Shown here in pieces: positions 1 to 7,305 of a stretch of 20,315 nucleotides of DNA. The stretch comes from a virus: positions 1 to 20,315 of the IMG/VR virus record IMGVR_UViG_3300032050_001028, one strand, 5' to 3'. Numbering within the stretch: position 1 is the first letter of the stretch; the number at the start of each line of letters is the position of its first letter. The notes beneath the pieces are model-generated. The model was not told the origin of the DNA and searched no databases. It saw only the letters and a program-made list of their open reading frames with translations. The position numbers and the translations under genes are program-made.

Positions 1-871
1 GGGAAAATCCATAGATAGTCCATGAGCGTCTATTTTTGACCAAATAAGATAATTCGTCAGAGGTAAATTCCCCATCAGCATCTTCCATTTCCATCGGCGC
101 CATGAATTCACTACGAGGAAATCCGTAAAGAATCTGTTGGAACGCAGGGTTAGGTGGTATCGGGCGCATGCCTCGGTCGTCAATAAGTGGCTTGATAGTT
201 GAACCATCAAGAACTTGAAATCCGTATAACTCTCCGCCTACTGATTTTTGTGGCCAAATCGCCCACGCATCAATCACTAGAATTTCTTCAAGCGAAAGAT
301 TTATCCAATCAGTGAATGTATAACCATTAGCGCGGTCAGGGTTTTCCCAGAATGAACGCAAACGAGCAATATCTTCTGTGAATTTTTCGCGAGCAGAAGC
401 CATCGCACGAACATGGTCTTTGCCTGATTCTGCTGCTATGCGCTCAGACGCATCTTCGCTGAGGACAATATCCCAATCCATGCCTGTAATTTTGTTCTTT
501 ACAACTTCTAAGCAACGGCGAATAATATCTACTTGGTCAGCAGTAGCACGAAGCGTCTTGAAAGGAATAAGACGCGTTTCCGTAATATTGATATTCTGCG
601 CAACTTGATATTCATATCGGCGTGGGTCAGGACGACCATCTTCGCGTAATGGATTTATCGCTCCCGGAACAATAGGTTGCCCAGGAGTAAAAGGAACATT
701 TGGCCAAATTGGATTACGAGGTAATCCTACGGATTGACCGTATGTTTGATTCATAGGTCGCGAGCGATTGACCATATCTTGTTCAGAAATAGTCACAGTT
801 CCGGGCGGAAGATTTGGTGCTTTCTGTATCTCCGCCGCAACTGCTCGCGCCAATCTGTCGAACAGACCCAC
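1..871 (-). CDS. Portal protein, N-terminal part (runs off the window)
   Basis: The portal forms the dodecameric ring at the capsid vertex through which DNA is packaged and ejected. The 290 visible codons start at a GTG (871-869) 7 nt after a perfect AGGAGG (884-879) lying just outside the end of the fibre gene. The frame is open to the left edge, so the C-terminal part is missing. Recognisable portal features are the N-terminal TPGQPIVPG-type proline-rich arm, RLIPFKTLRATADQVDIIRR, then a stretch beginning VKNKITGMDWDI, and the later SYLVKNRRSWTIYGFS near the cut edge, all typical of the HK97-like portal family in actinophages. It is the last gene of the packaging/virion run visible here. 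The call rests on remembered family resemblance plus position after the terminase; the intervening fibre-type genes are unusual. Confidence 0.8.
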   Translation of the reverse strand, partial: MGLFDRLARAVAAEIQKAPNLPPGTVTISEQDMVNRSRPMNQTYGQSVGLPRNPIWPNVPFTPGQPIVPGAINPLREDGRPDPRRYEYQVAQNINITETRLIPFKTLRATADQVDIIRRCLEVVKNKITGMDWDIVLSEDASERIAAESGKDHVRAMASAREKFTEDIARLRSFWENPDRANGYTFTDWINLSLEEILVIDAWAIWPQKSVGGELYGFQVLDGSTIKPLIDDRGMRPIPPNPAFQQILYGFPRSEFMAPMEMEDADGEFTSDELSYLVKNRRSWTIYGFS

Positions 872-881
872 GCTATGCCTC

Positions 882-2402
882 CTAAGCGTGTACGACTACA
901 CGATATTGGTTTGAAGTTGGAGCAACTGAGAATAGCAGAGTAATTGAAGTGGTGTTGGTATGTTGAACATCGCAAATCACTTCTGCGTATGGGCTGCTGT
1001 TGTCATAAACAGTAACAACAACATCACGAGTGCCGAGGTTATGGGTAATCGTGTATGAGGTGTTTGAACCATCGCCGACATTGGCTGCGTACTTGCGTAC
1101 AACAAGAGTAGTATCGATAGCGATACCTGCGGAACTGACAGAGATACCTGTGTCAGCAACAGCAGAGAAATTATTGGCTCCGCCGACTGCGCCGAGAGCA
1201 ACACCATTGCTTGCGGTATAAGTACCAGCACCCGAGAACTGAGTGAATTCAAGAACAGTAGTGTTGAGAGTGATTGGGTTGTCAGTTGTAAGAACCCAGC
1301 CAGTATTAGCAAGAGTATCGCCAGTCTGTACGAATGTAAACATACCCGACTTGACTTCAGCAGAGGTATTTGCGTCAGCAGAACGAACAAGAATCCATGG
1401 ATTAGAACCATCACCCTCTTGTGACAATACATAGATGCCGTTGTATTGACCACCAAGACCACCAAGACTTGCTTCGTTCTTGACGAGGACGCGCTGACCA
1501 GCAAGAACTTGGTCGCCATCTACTGTGAGTGTGGTGTTGCTTCCTGCTGTGATTGTTCCGCCATTAGCAGAAGTCCAAGCAGGGCTGTTAGGAAGAATTG
1601 CCGCAGTTGCTAGATGAACTGCCTCTTTGATGAGTAGTCCTTGCGCAGTAGCATCAACATACGCCTTAGTTGCTGCGTCACTATCGGCTGATGGTGCTGC
1701 GAGGTTCGTAATTTTGTAGTTACCGAAAGACACATCAGCAAGAGGAACAGTAAGCGCAGAAAGATTGATTGCGCTGTGTGCTGCGTTGTCATGAACAGGT
1801 GTTCCGTGAGTATGGTCATTACGAGCGAACTCTGTGCCTGAACCATTCGCGGAAGAAGCACCGAAAGTAGTTTGTGCGGTGACATTACCAAAGTTAGGTA
1901 GTGCGTGAACATGGTCTGCGCGAGCAGGTGTAGTAGCAGTACCTACGCTGTTAGTTCCACCAGCCGCAAGTGTTTGCGGTGCTGTGCTAGTAAGTGATGG
2001 CGTTCCGTGTGTGTGGTCAGCGCGAGCATAGTCGTTGCTGCTACCACTTGACGAAGTATCGCCGTAAGAAGTCTGTGCTGAAACTGTACCGAACGATGAG
2101 ATTTGGTCCCATGTTGAACCATCGCTGAGATAAAGGAGATTGTTATCTGTCGCGAAATAGAGTGTGCCAGCAGGAACAGTATTAGCCGTAGGGCGATTGC
2201 TGAATGTGCCGTATTGAACTTGTGTCGTCTGTACGAAATTGACCCATTGAGTTCCATTGTAAAAATACAGCGTATCGTCTGAGGTGTTGTAATAAATCTG
2301 ACCATCAAGTGGGCTAGATGGTGCCGTACCGAGGTTCTGAATTACCGCGTTTTGTAATTCGTTCTTGTTCAGGTCAATGCTGACTAGAAATTTGCGTGCC
2401 AT
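882..2402 (-). CDS. Tail fibre / virion adhesin-like structural protein
   Basis: A 506-residue modular structural protein, probably displayed on the virion and involved in host attachment. The start ATG follows AGGAGA. The N-terminus carries two tandem units of about 35 residues built around SPLDGQIYYNTSDDTLYFYN and AGTLYFATDNNLLYLSDGST. Next come three repeats with the cores ARADHTHGTP, ARADHVHALP and ARNDHTHGTP, a metal-binding DHxH motif common in trimeric phage fibres. Then a segment of the type YKITNLAAPSADSDAATKAY, a beta-rich domain with TLANTGWVLTTDNP, and a C-terminal domain built on YTITHNLGTRDVVVTVYD that resembles the small protein encoded next door. The composition is rich in Ser, Thr, Ala and Gly. 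It sits between the large terminase and the portal, an unusual place for a fibre gene. The fibre-type call is good; which virion part it belongs to is unknown. Confidence 0.75.
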   Translation of the reverse strand: MARKFLVSIDLNKNELQNAVIQNLGTAPSSPLDGQIYYNTSDDTLYFYNGTQWVNFVQTTQVQYGTFSNRPTANTVPAGTLYFATDNNLLYLSDGSTWDQISSFGTVSAQTSYGDTSSSGSSNDYARADHTHGTPSLTSTAPQTLAAGGTNSVGTATTPARADHVHALPNFGNVTAQTTFGASSANGSGTEFARNDHTHGTPVHDNAAHSAINLSALTVPLADVSFGNYKITNLAAPSADSDAATKAYVDATAQGLLIKEAVHLATAAILPNSPAWTSANGGTITAGSNTTLTVDGDQVLAGQRVLVKNEASLGGLGGQYNGIYVLSQEGDGSNPWILVRSADANTSAEVKSGMFTFVQTGDTLANTGWVLTTDNPITLNTTVLEFTQFSGAGTYTASNGVALGAVGGANNFSAVADTGISVSSAGIAIDTTLVVRKYAANVGDGSNTSYTITHNLGTRDVVVTVYDNSSPYAEVICDVQHTNTTSITLLFSVAPTSNQYRVVVHA

Positions 2403-2410
2403 TATTTCTC

Positions 2411-2689
2411 CTAGATTACATACGCGGTGCCTGTGAAGGCTGCCGTGAAGGTGATTATCATTGTGTTCTTACTTGGATAACTGAATGTGCCTTCACATTG
2501 AGTACCTGCTGAATCAAGCACAACCGCAGTAGGTTCGCCACCAAGATTGTGATTGATTGTCCATGTCGCACTTGAAACTGCTTGTGTGTGAACATAGAAA
2601 ATCTGTGCTGCTCCGCCTTGTGGTCCGGGAGCAGTAACGCGAATGATTGGCTGCGTTACTTGAACTACTACTGTTTCGTCTGCCATCAT
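2411..2689 (-). CDS. Small virion protein with HNLG-type beta domain
   Basis: A 92-residue protein, probably structural. The N-terminus (VVVQVTQPIIRVTAPGPQGG) looks like a short virion-binding or collagen-like linker. It is followed by a compact beta domain ATWTINHNLGGEPTAVVLDS, then a strand turn and TMIITFTAAFTGTAYVI. The same pattern (aromatic-x-Ile-x-His-Asn-Leu-Gly, then V-x-V-x-D, ending in a Tyr-x-Val strand) is the C-terminal domain of the neighbouring 506-residue fibre, so both probably present the same fold. Two adjacent ATG codons exist: the first overlaps the TGA of the upstream gene (ATGA), and the second (at 2686) forms TGATG and is better spaced from GAGG. The function is inferred from context and shared fold. 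Confidence 0.6.
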   Translation of the reverse strand: MMADETVVVQVTQPIIRVTAPGPQGGAAQIFYVHTQAVSSATWTINHNLGGEPTAVVLDSAGTQCEGTFSYPSKNTMIITFTAAFTGTAYVI

Positions 2690-3033
2690 GTCCTCGTTAC
2701 TTGTGGGCTAACTTCAACTGTTCCTTGAACCAGCCGAGTGACAACATTTTGCGGTGAAGTAATTTCAATATCGTAGGCATATCTGCCATTAGTGATTGCT
2801 GCTGTCTGTGTGTTAGTCGCATGACACGCAATAGTTCCTGTATTACCGGTGATAGTAATACCGCTTCCTGTTGTCAAAGTCAATACTGCTGTTTTAGCCA
2901 ATGGGGAAGTGCGTACTTGAAGTGCTGCTGTGTAGTTCGTGATATTGACAGGACTTCCACTAGGTTGTTCATAAATAAAAGTTATATACCAATCCGCACC
3001 TTGGTCTATCACGGTATTGTAAGTAACTGCCAT
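2686..3033 (-). CDS. Putative beta-sandwich virion protein (baseplate/BppU-N-like)
   Basis: 115 residues starting with MAVTYNTVIDQGADWYITF. It follows the pattern of small phage structural proteins in which a 'dqGaDw..tf.w..pdGsPvnltgYtA.mqvR' opening is followed by a 'tGtI...a..ta.i..g.Y.YDlei' segment and ends in 'vtRLvqGtV.VsPeVTR'; here the matching pieces are NITNYTAALQVRTSP, GRYAYDIEITSP and RLVQGTVEVSPQVTRT. Such domains form Ig-like sandwiches at the N-terminus of baseplate or fibre-anchoring proteins. It starts immediately after the TAA of the terminase and overlaps the next gene by 4 nt, so the three fibre-like genes form one translationally coupled set. The exact virion location is unknown. 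Confidence 0.6.
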   Translation of the reverse strand: MAVTYNTVIDQGADWYITFIYEQPSGSPVNITNYTAALQVRTSPLAKTAVLTLTTGSGITITGNTGTIACHATNTQTAAITNGRYAYDIEITSPQNVVTRLVQGTVEVSPQVTRT

Positions 3034-4458
3034 TTATGCTCCTAGTGCTGCGTTACAGTATTCGCAAATCCTGTTTGTTTTCTTATTTGGCATCTGACAT
3101 GAGCGACAGATAATCGCGAGGTTCTGTAATCCTGTCAAGGAAACTGAACCATCTTTGAGTTCTGTAAGTGCCCATACTAGAGCATCAAGTCTATCGGGTG
3201 ATGTGGCTGTATCAGGAGTCCACATTACCATTTGGTCTTCCAACTGTGGAAATGCGCCGACATGATGAACGCGGAACTGTTCGTAGAGAGCCGAGATGGG
3301 TTCTGCTCTTACTCTTTTTCCTCGCGTTGCGTGAACTTTGGTGACAGGAACATTTCTATCGACCTGTTGAAGAACCATGACGACCATATCTCCGCCATTG
3401 TTTGTTTCGGCGACAATGCGGTCTGCTTTCCATTGATGAAACGCTTCGACTGCGCGTTTGCCCCATTCGTTTGGAGTAGCGCGTAGAGTGTCATCAGAGA
3501 GGATATAGAACTGTCCGTCTGATGATGCTCCTGCTGTGATGATTCCTGTTTCATCGCTATCTTCTCCGCTGGTTACTGCTGGGTCAATGGCTACAACTAT
3601 GCGATACAGAGGTGGCAATTTATCTGCCGTGATTCTGCTTCGTTCTATCCAATCGCGTTGCCATAGTGCGCCTTCTGCCTGTTCTAGCAGTTCGCCGTAT
3701 AACTCTTGCCTTCCTGTGCGCGTACCTTCGTAGCGCGCCTTCAGTTCCGCAAGTGCGGTTTCCGATAAATTCTTACGATTATCAAAAGTGCTTCCGCGTG
3801 TGATATGTACTGAGCCATCGGTGCGTGTCACCCAATCGCGTAACAGTTTGATTGGCTTTGGTGTTGTTGTAACAACTACGCGTGGGCGGTCACCAATACG
3901 CAACGCAGGAGCAAGACCTTCTGTCCATGTTTCGTAGGGATACTGCCATATTGCTAACTCGTCTAACCATGCGCCTGATAAGTTCAAGCCACGACCAGCA
4001 TCGGGAGAGTCAGCACCGAACATGTGGACTAGTTGTCCGTCTTTGAAAATTACTTTGTATGAGGACTTGTTGTAGATGTAATCCTCGTCGCGCTTCAAGC
4101 CTCTGTGTTCTAGTGCTTTGATGAATCCACTAGGACCTTCTACGCAGATGTTCTTCGCATCGCTGAAAGTCGGCGCGATGATTGCCCATTGTGTCGGCAC
4201 ACCATCAGGAGCCTTCGGGTTATCAATAACCTGCTTGGCTAACCATTCGCCACCAGTTCTTGTTTTGCCCCAACCACGACCTGACAGAATAAGCCAAACA
4301 TTCCAGTTGCCTTCGGGTTCCTGCTGTTCAGGTCTGCCGATATACCACCATGGTTTACGAACAAGGTCATAAACTAATTGCGGTGGAAGCGCATCAATCC
4401 AGCGTTGGCGTTCCGCTCGGCTCTTCTGCTGATACTTCTCCGCTATTGATTGACTCAT
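3034..4458 (-). CDS. terL: Terminase large subunit (ATPase-nuclease) with C-terminal zinc ribbon
   Basis: The motor that cuts concatemeric phage DNA and pumps it into the prohead through the portal. The 474-residue protein has a Walker A SGRGWGKT at residues 59-66, Walker B AWLDE (163-167), the coupling motif TTTPKP (197-202), and RNase-H-like nuclease acidic residues D292 in VAIDPAV, E351 in VAETNNGGD and D425 in PDRLDAL. A GAAGG ribosome site lies 5 nt before ATG 4458; the gene overlaps the small subunit gene by 65 nt. Unusually, the last ~24 residues form a zinc ribbon, C451-x2-C454 ... C465-x2-C468, beyond the normal nuclease end. The family assignment is firm; the role of the ribbon (DNA, portal or capsid contact) is not known. 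Confidence 0.95.
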   Translation of the reverse strand: MSQSIAEKYQQKSRAERQRWIDALPPQLVYDLVRKPWWYIGRPEQQEPEGNWNVWLILSGRGWGKTRTGGEWLAKQVIDNPKAPDGVPTQWAIIAPTFSDAKNICVEGPSGFIKALEHRGLKRDEDYIYNKSSYKVIFKDGQLVHMFGADSPDAGRGLNLSGAWLDELAIWQYPYETWTEGLAPALRIGDRPRVVVTTTPKPIKLLRDWVTRTDGSVHITRGSTFDNRKNLSETALAELKARYEGTRTGRQELYGELLEQAEGALWQRDWIERSRITADKLPPLYRIVVAIDPAVTSGEDSDETGIITAGASSDGQFYILSDDTLRATPNEWGKRAVEAFHQWKADRIVAETNNGGDMVVMVLQQVDRNVPVTKVHATRGKRVRAEPISALYEQFRVHHVGAFPQLEDQMVMWTPDTATSPDRLDALVWALTELKDGSVSLTGLQNLAIICRSCQMPNKKTNRICEYCNAALGA

Positions 4459-4873
4459 TATCGCCTTCTTCTAGAAATGCCAAGACCGCCTTCTTTGCTT
4501 CTTCTAGCGACAGAGGAACAGGCTTACCTTCGGGACCTGAAATCTCCTGCCGAATCTTATCGTTGCGACCCCATCTATCGCCATGCTTGCGTTCTAGATA
4601 CCATGCTGCTGCTTGCCATGTTCCGTTGTCTGCTGCTTGACGGATACGAGCCACATTCGTAACTTCGGCTTCCGCTTCTGCTCTTTTTATAGACTCCCGA
4701 AACTCCCGATAAATCTTAGATGCGTTGGGCTTTGACCCCATATCTAACCAGCGATAGAAAGTTGTTTCGCCGATGCCGTTCATTTCAGCAGCAATCTTTG
4801 AGTAGTTACCTGCGCGTATAGCGAGGCAAATGCGCTCTTGTAACTCTTGTGTGAGTTTGAGTGGTCTAGACAT
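4394..4873 (-). CDS. terS: Terminase small subunit
   Basis: A 159-residue DNA-recognition subunit of the packaging machine. The N-terminal helix-turn-helix LTQELQERICLAIRAGNYSK...GIGETTFYRWLDMG is typical of TerS. It is followed by the helical oligomerisation region (FRESIKRAEAEAEVTNVARI, AADNGTWQAAAWYLERKH) with the RWGRND motif, and an acidic C-terminus that overlaps the large-subunit gene by 65 nt. A GGAAGG site lies 8 nt before ATG 4873. The start overlaps the last 8 nt of the glycosyltransferase gene, so packaging genes are read in the same transcript as the DNA-modification genes. Confidence 0.88.
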   Translation of the reverse strand: MSRPLKLTQELQERICLAIRAGNYSKIAAEMNGIGETTFYRWLDMGSKPNASKIYREFRESIKRAEAEAEVTNVARIRQAADNGTWQAAAWYLERKHGDRWGRNDKIRQEISGPEGKPVPLSLEEAKKAVLAFLEEGDNESINSGEVSAEEPSGTPTLD

Positions 4874-5663
4874 TCTGAAGCCTTCCGTACTTTGCGTGGG
4901 TTATTGGCTTCAACTTCATGCTGACTGCTAATCCATCTTTGAGTTTGACTTTGGCTAAATCGGGATAGCGTGATTCAACCCAATGTAGTTCTGTGGAGTG
5001 CCGTTCCGCCCTGCTGATGCCTTCTGTTTCTTTCACCATAGCATCTATGCCACCCTTAGCCCAATACTTGGTTTTAGGACATAGATATTCGGCGCGTACT
5101 ACCGCACCATAGCGAGTGAATGCTCTGAGTGTGCTGTGATGGTCTTCGCCTGATGAAGTCATGCGGCGTTCAGGGTCACAATGAACCCAGTCGCCAGCGA
5201 TTGCGCCCATAAAATTAGCGCAAATGAATCGCAGACCAACTGTTACATAATCTTTCATAAAGAAAGCATTCTGAACAGGATTGATGCCCCACAGCGTAGT
5301 TTGTTCTTTCGCTGTTATGTCGAACATCGTATTGACGAACTCAACAAGGTTGCCAGCGAAAGGAACTAATTTATCACCTATCTTCTCCAATAGGTCATCA
5401 ATGTCATCATCAAGACTAAATACGCGAGTACCTTTCTGAAAGTAATTCAGATAGAACTTGCGTTGTGATGATATGCCCTTCACGCCGACAACAATGTTGT
5501 ATGACGGTCCGATAGTTGCGCGATATCTGATGTATTCATCTTCATCGGCAACGAACACGAATATACGCGAAGGTTCAATGTTATGTCTTGCTAGAAATGC
5601 GAGAGTTTGGTCACGACAGATTTCCTCACGCTTGTATGAGGGAACAGCAACAACAAAGTCCAT
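4866..5663 (-). CDS. GT-A-fold glycosyltransferase, TET-associated type (TAGT-like)
   Basis: A 265-residue glycosyltransferase predicted to add sugar to hydroxymethylated bases made by the dioxygenase encoded just upstream. It opens with the nucleotide-sugar binding strand MDFVVAVPSYKREEICRDQT. The expected metal-binding acidic motif of GT-A enzymes is FSLDDDIDDL (D85-D87), preceded by the GVKGISSQRKFYLN helix typical of the TET-associated family. A second acidic patch SSGEDHHSTLRAFTRYG (E173, D174) lies where the catalytic region is expected. No membrane segment or signal peptide is seen, so it acts in the cytoplasm, on DNA. Its ATG shares the A of the upstream TGA (TGATG), with no good independent ribosome site, implying re-initiation after the dioxygenase gene. 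GT-A fold is strong; the sugar donor and precise family assignment need profile searches. Confidence 0.8.
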   Translation of the reverse strand: MDFVVAVPSYKREEICRDQTLAFLARHNIEPSRIFVFVADEDEYIRYRATIGPSYNIVVGVKGISSQRKFYLNYFQKGTRVFSLDDDIDDLLEKIGDKLVPFAGNLVEFVNTMFDITAKEQTTLWGINPVQNAFFMKDYVTVGLRFICANFMGAIAGDWVHCDPERRMTSSGEDHHSTLRAFTRYGAVVRAEYLCPKTKYWAKGGIDAMVKETEGISRAERHSTELHWVESRYPDLAKVKLKDGLAVSMKLKPITHAKYGRLQNV

Positions 5664-6547
5664 CAGCGTTTGCCGACTTTGAACTCCGTTTCACCTTTTA
5701 CAGCCGAAGCAAGACCGACCTCGCGTTCTGTTCTTCTTTTACGCGCCTCCGCTTGTTCAACTGCGTAGGTGAAGCAATCCTTCATACCACGCAAGCAATA
5801 ATAAACAACTGTGTATCTGTATGCGTCTTTTGTTACATGCGCAATCGGTGTTACGCCATGAAGCAGACGGAATCCCGGGAAAAACAATACCCAGCCATCG
5901 CGACATTCAATCGTCAATCCGTATTCAGGCATTGACAATGCTCCGCCTCGTGTGCCTCTACGAATAACAGGCATCGCTGACCACATATCAAAATTGTTTC
6001 CGTCATAGTGATAAGGCAGCGTAGAAGTCTTGTTGATAACTCCGCTAGTCCATAGCGAGTCTTCGCTGATACGCCACTCTTTATCTACTTCGCTGGTTTC
6101 TTGAACATCAGCGTCATATACATCAGGCGCAATCTTGCGCATAATCTGTGAGAGTCTATCTGCGGTACGCTCTAATACTTTATGAACATCAGGTTGGTCG
6201 TATGACAATGATGTTGGGCGGCATGCTTCGCGTGTTTGAAATGGTTTGCGTGGTGCCATACCGAAAGTGCGTGAATGATTTTCTGTGCCTGTTGATTGGC
6301 GTGTTACGCCTGATGATGAATATTTGACATCGCGAACTGCTGCGCGAAGTTCAGGAACCATGTCAGTAGGCATAGGCATATAAACCATAAATGGTTCGCC
6401 TGTTTCCTCATCAACATAAATACCAGCCTCGGTGATATTTGGTTCAATATCAGGTACGAGTTCGCCACGCATTTCGCGCACGGCTTTCTTGTCAATGAGT
6501 CGCTTGACTTTGACTACGGGTAAGTCTGTATCAACTGCGGTTGTCAT
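5663..6547 (-). CDS. TET/JBP-family Fe(II)/2-oxoglutarate dioxygenase (5-methylpyrimidine hydroxylase)
   Basis: A 294-residue enzyme expected to oxidise the 5-methyl group of 5-methylcytosine or thymine in DNA, using Fe(II), O2 and 2-oxoglutarate. The double-stranded beta-helix core is seen from about residue 165. The iron ligands H180 and D182 are in LPYHYDGNNFDMWSAMP and H230 is in FRLLHGVTPI. The 2-oxoglutarate-binding arginine R244 is in YRYTVVYYCLRGM. The intervening strands TRGGALSMPEYGLTIECRDG and VLFFPG match the phage TET/JBP pattern, as does the upstream RTFGMAPRKP motif (about 93-102). The ~90-residue N-terminus is not recognised. The ATG overlaps the TGA of the ParB-like gene (ATGA), and the stop overlaps the glycosyltransferase start. 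All catalytic residues are present, so it should be active. Substrate base is unresolved. Confidence 0.88.
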   Translation of the reverse strand: MTTAVDTDLPVVKVKRLIDKKAVREMRGELVPDIEPNITEAGIYVDEETGEPFMVYMPMPTDMVPELRAAVRDVKYSSSGVTRQSTGTENHSRTFGMAPRKPFQTREACRPTSLSYDQPDVHKVLERTADRLSQIMRKIAPDVYDADVQETSEVDKEWRISEDSLWTSGVINKTSTLPYHYDGNNFDMWSAMPVIRRGTRGGALSMPEYGLTIECRDGWVLFFPGFRLLHGVTPIAHVTKDAYRYTVVYYCLRGMKDCFTYAVEQAEARKRRTEREVGLASAVKGETEFKVGKR

Positions 6548-7182
6548 GATGGTATCTCTTGTCCTGTATATTCAGAAATTACTTTCAATATCGCTTCTGC
6601 GTTACTGTCTAACGAAAACTTATCGCGTAACTCTGTGAGGCGTTCAATCACCCATACATATTGAGGATTAGGATATTCGCACATCAATAATCTAATTGTG
6701 CGTTCCGCATATCTATCGGCGCGTTCTTCTAGTGTTGGTCGCTTTTGAACATTCTCGTATTGTGCTGTTGTCTGCGCGACTTTCCATTCAGGCATTTGTT
6801 TTTCTTCAATGAGTGCGAGCAAATCATCAACATCAGCAGGAACATAACCAGTTCCAACTAAATCAATCTCGCCTAACAAATCTAATAGTTTCTGTTCATC
6901 ATATACACCAAGGTCAGCAAGACGATTATCAGCAGCAACAATTTTCTTTGCTTGCGCATCATCAACATCTAACTCAACAACATCTATTGTTTTCCAACCA
7001 AGTTCTTGTGCTGCTTTCCACAAGTGATTACCGGCGAGGATTTGACGCGTTGATTTCTGAACCACAATCGGTCGGTATTGTCCGTTGGCTTCTAATGATT
7101 CAACAAGTGCCTTGACATTACCTTTGCGTGGATTGCCCTCAAATTCTTTGAGAGTATCTATCTGTACTGAAATAGTTTGCAT
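6544..7182 (-). CDS. ParB-like N-terminal nuclease-domain protein
   Basis: A 212-residue protein with a ParB/sulfiredoxin-type domain. The signature pieces are EFEGNPRKGNVKALVESLEA (about 14-33), GQYRPIVVQ, QILAGNHLWKAAQELGW (the GNHxxxA box) and AADNRLADLG. The C-terminal ~100 residues are helical and unassigned. In phages, stand-alone ParB-like proteins often sit beside DNA methylases and TET/JBP genes, and some have NTP-dependent DNA-binding or nuclease activity. Here it starts the modification operon with a strong GGAGG site 4-5 nt before ATG 7182, and overlaps the dioxygenase gene by 4 nt. It could help load or target the modification enzymes on DNA; that is an inference. It is not a partition system: no ParA is present. 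Confidence 0.82.
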   Translation of the reverse strand: MQTISVQIDTLKEFEGNPRKGNVKALVESLEANGQYRPIVVQKSTRQILAGNHLWKAAQELGWKTIDVVELDVDDAQAKKIVAADNRLADLGVYDEQKLLDLLGEIDLVGTGYVPADVDDLLALIEEKQMPEWKVAQTTAQYENVQKRPTLEERADRYAERTIRLLMCEYPNPQYVWVIERLTELRDKFSLDSNAEAILKVISEYTGQEIPS

Positions 7183-7287
7183 ATCGCCTCCGATGCTATA
7201 CAGAAGAAGCCTGTCAGACGCGGAAGGGTAAGAAACGCATCAGGACAGACTTCTCCCATTGGCAGGAAGTGTAACACACTTAGGCGT

Positions 7288-7305
7288 AGAAGTATTCCTA
7301 CTTCT
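7288..7305. repeat. Perfect 7-bp inverted repeat at the end of the HTH gene
   Basis: AGAAGTA-TTCC-TACTTCT forms a perfect 7-bp stem with a 4-nt loop. It spans the TAG stop of the small helix-turn-helix gene and lies at the start of the 115-nt gap before the modification operon. No T-run follows on the minus strand, so it is not a standard terminator. It could be an operator for the HTH protein encoded there, or an RNA stability hairpin. The rest of the gap (7183-7287) shows no clear promoter to me. Confidence 0.4.

Noticed and set aside
977-1519. Minus-strand open frame of 180 codons
   Set aside because: It lies wholly within the fibre gene in another frame on the same strand; the product is Leu/Ser-rich with no family features and no ribosome site.
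6544-7182. ParB-like gene as part of a plasmid partition system
   Set aside because: There is no ParA ATPase or parS-like repeats nearby; stand-alone phage ParB-like proteins are common beside DNA-modification genes.
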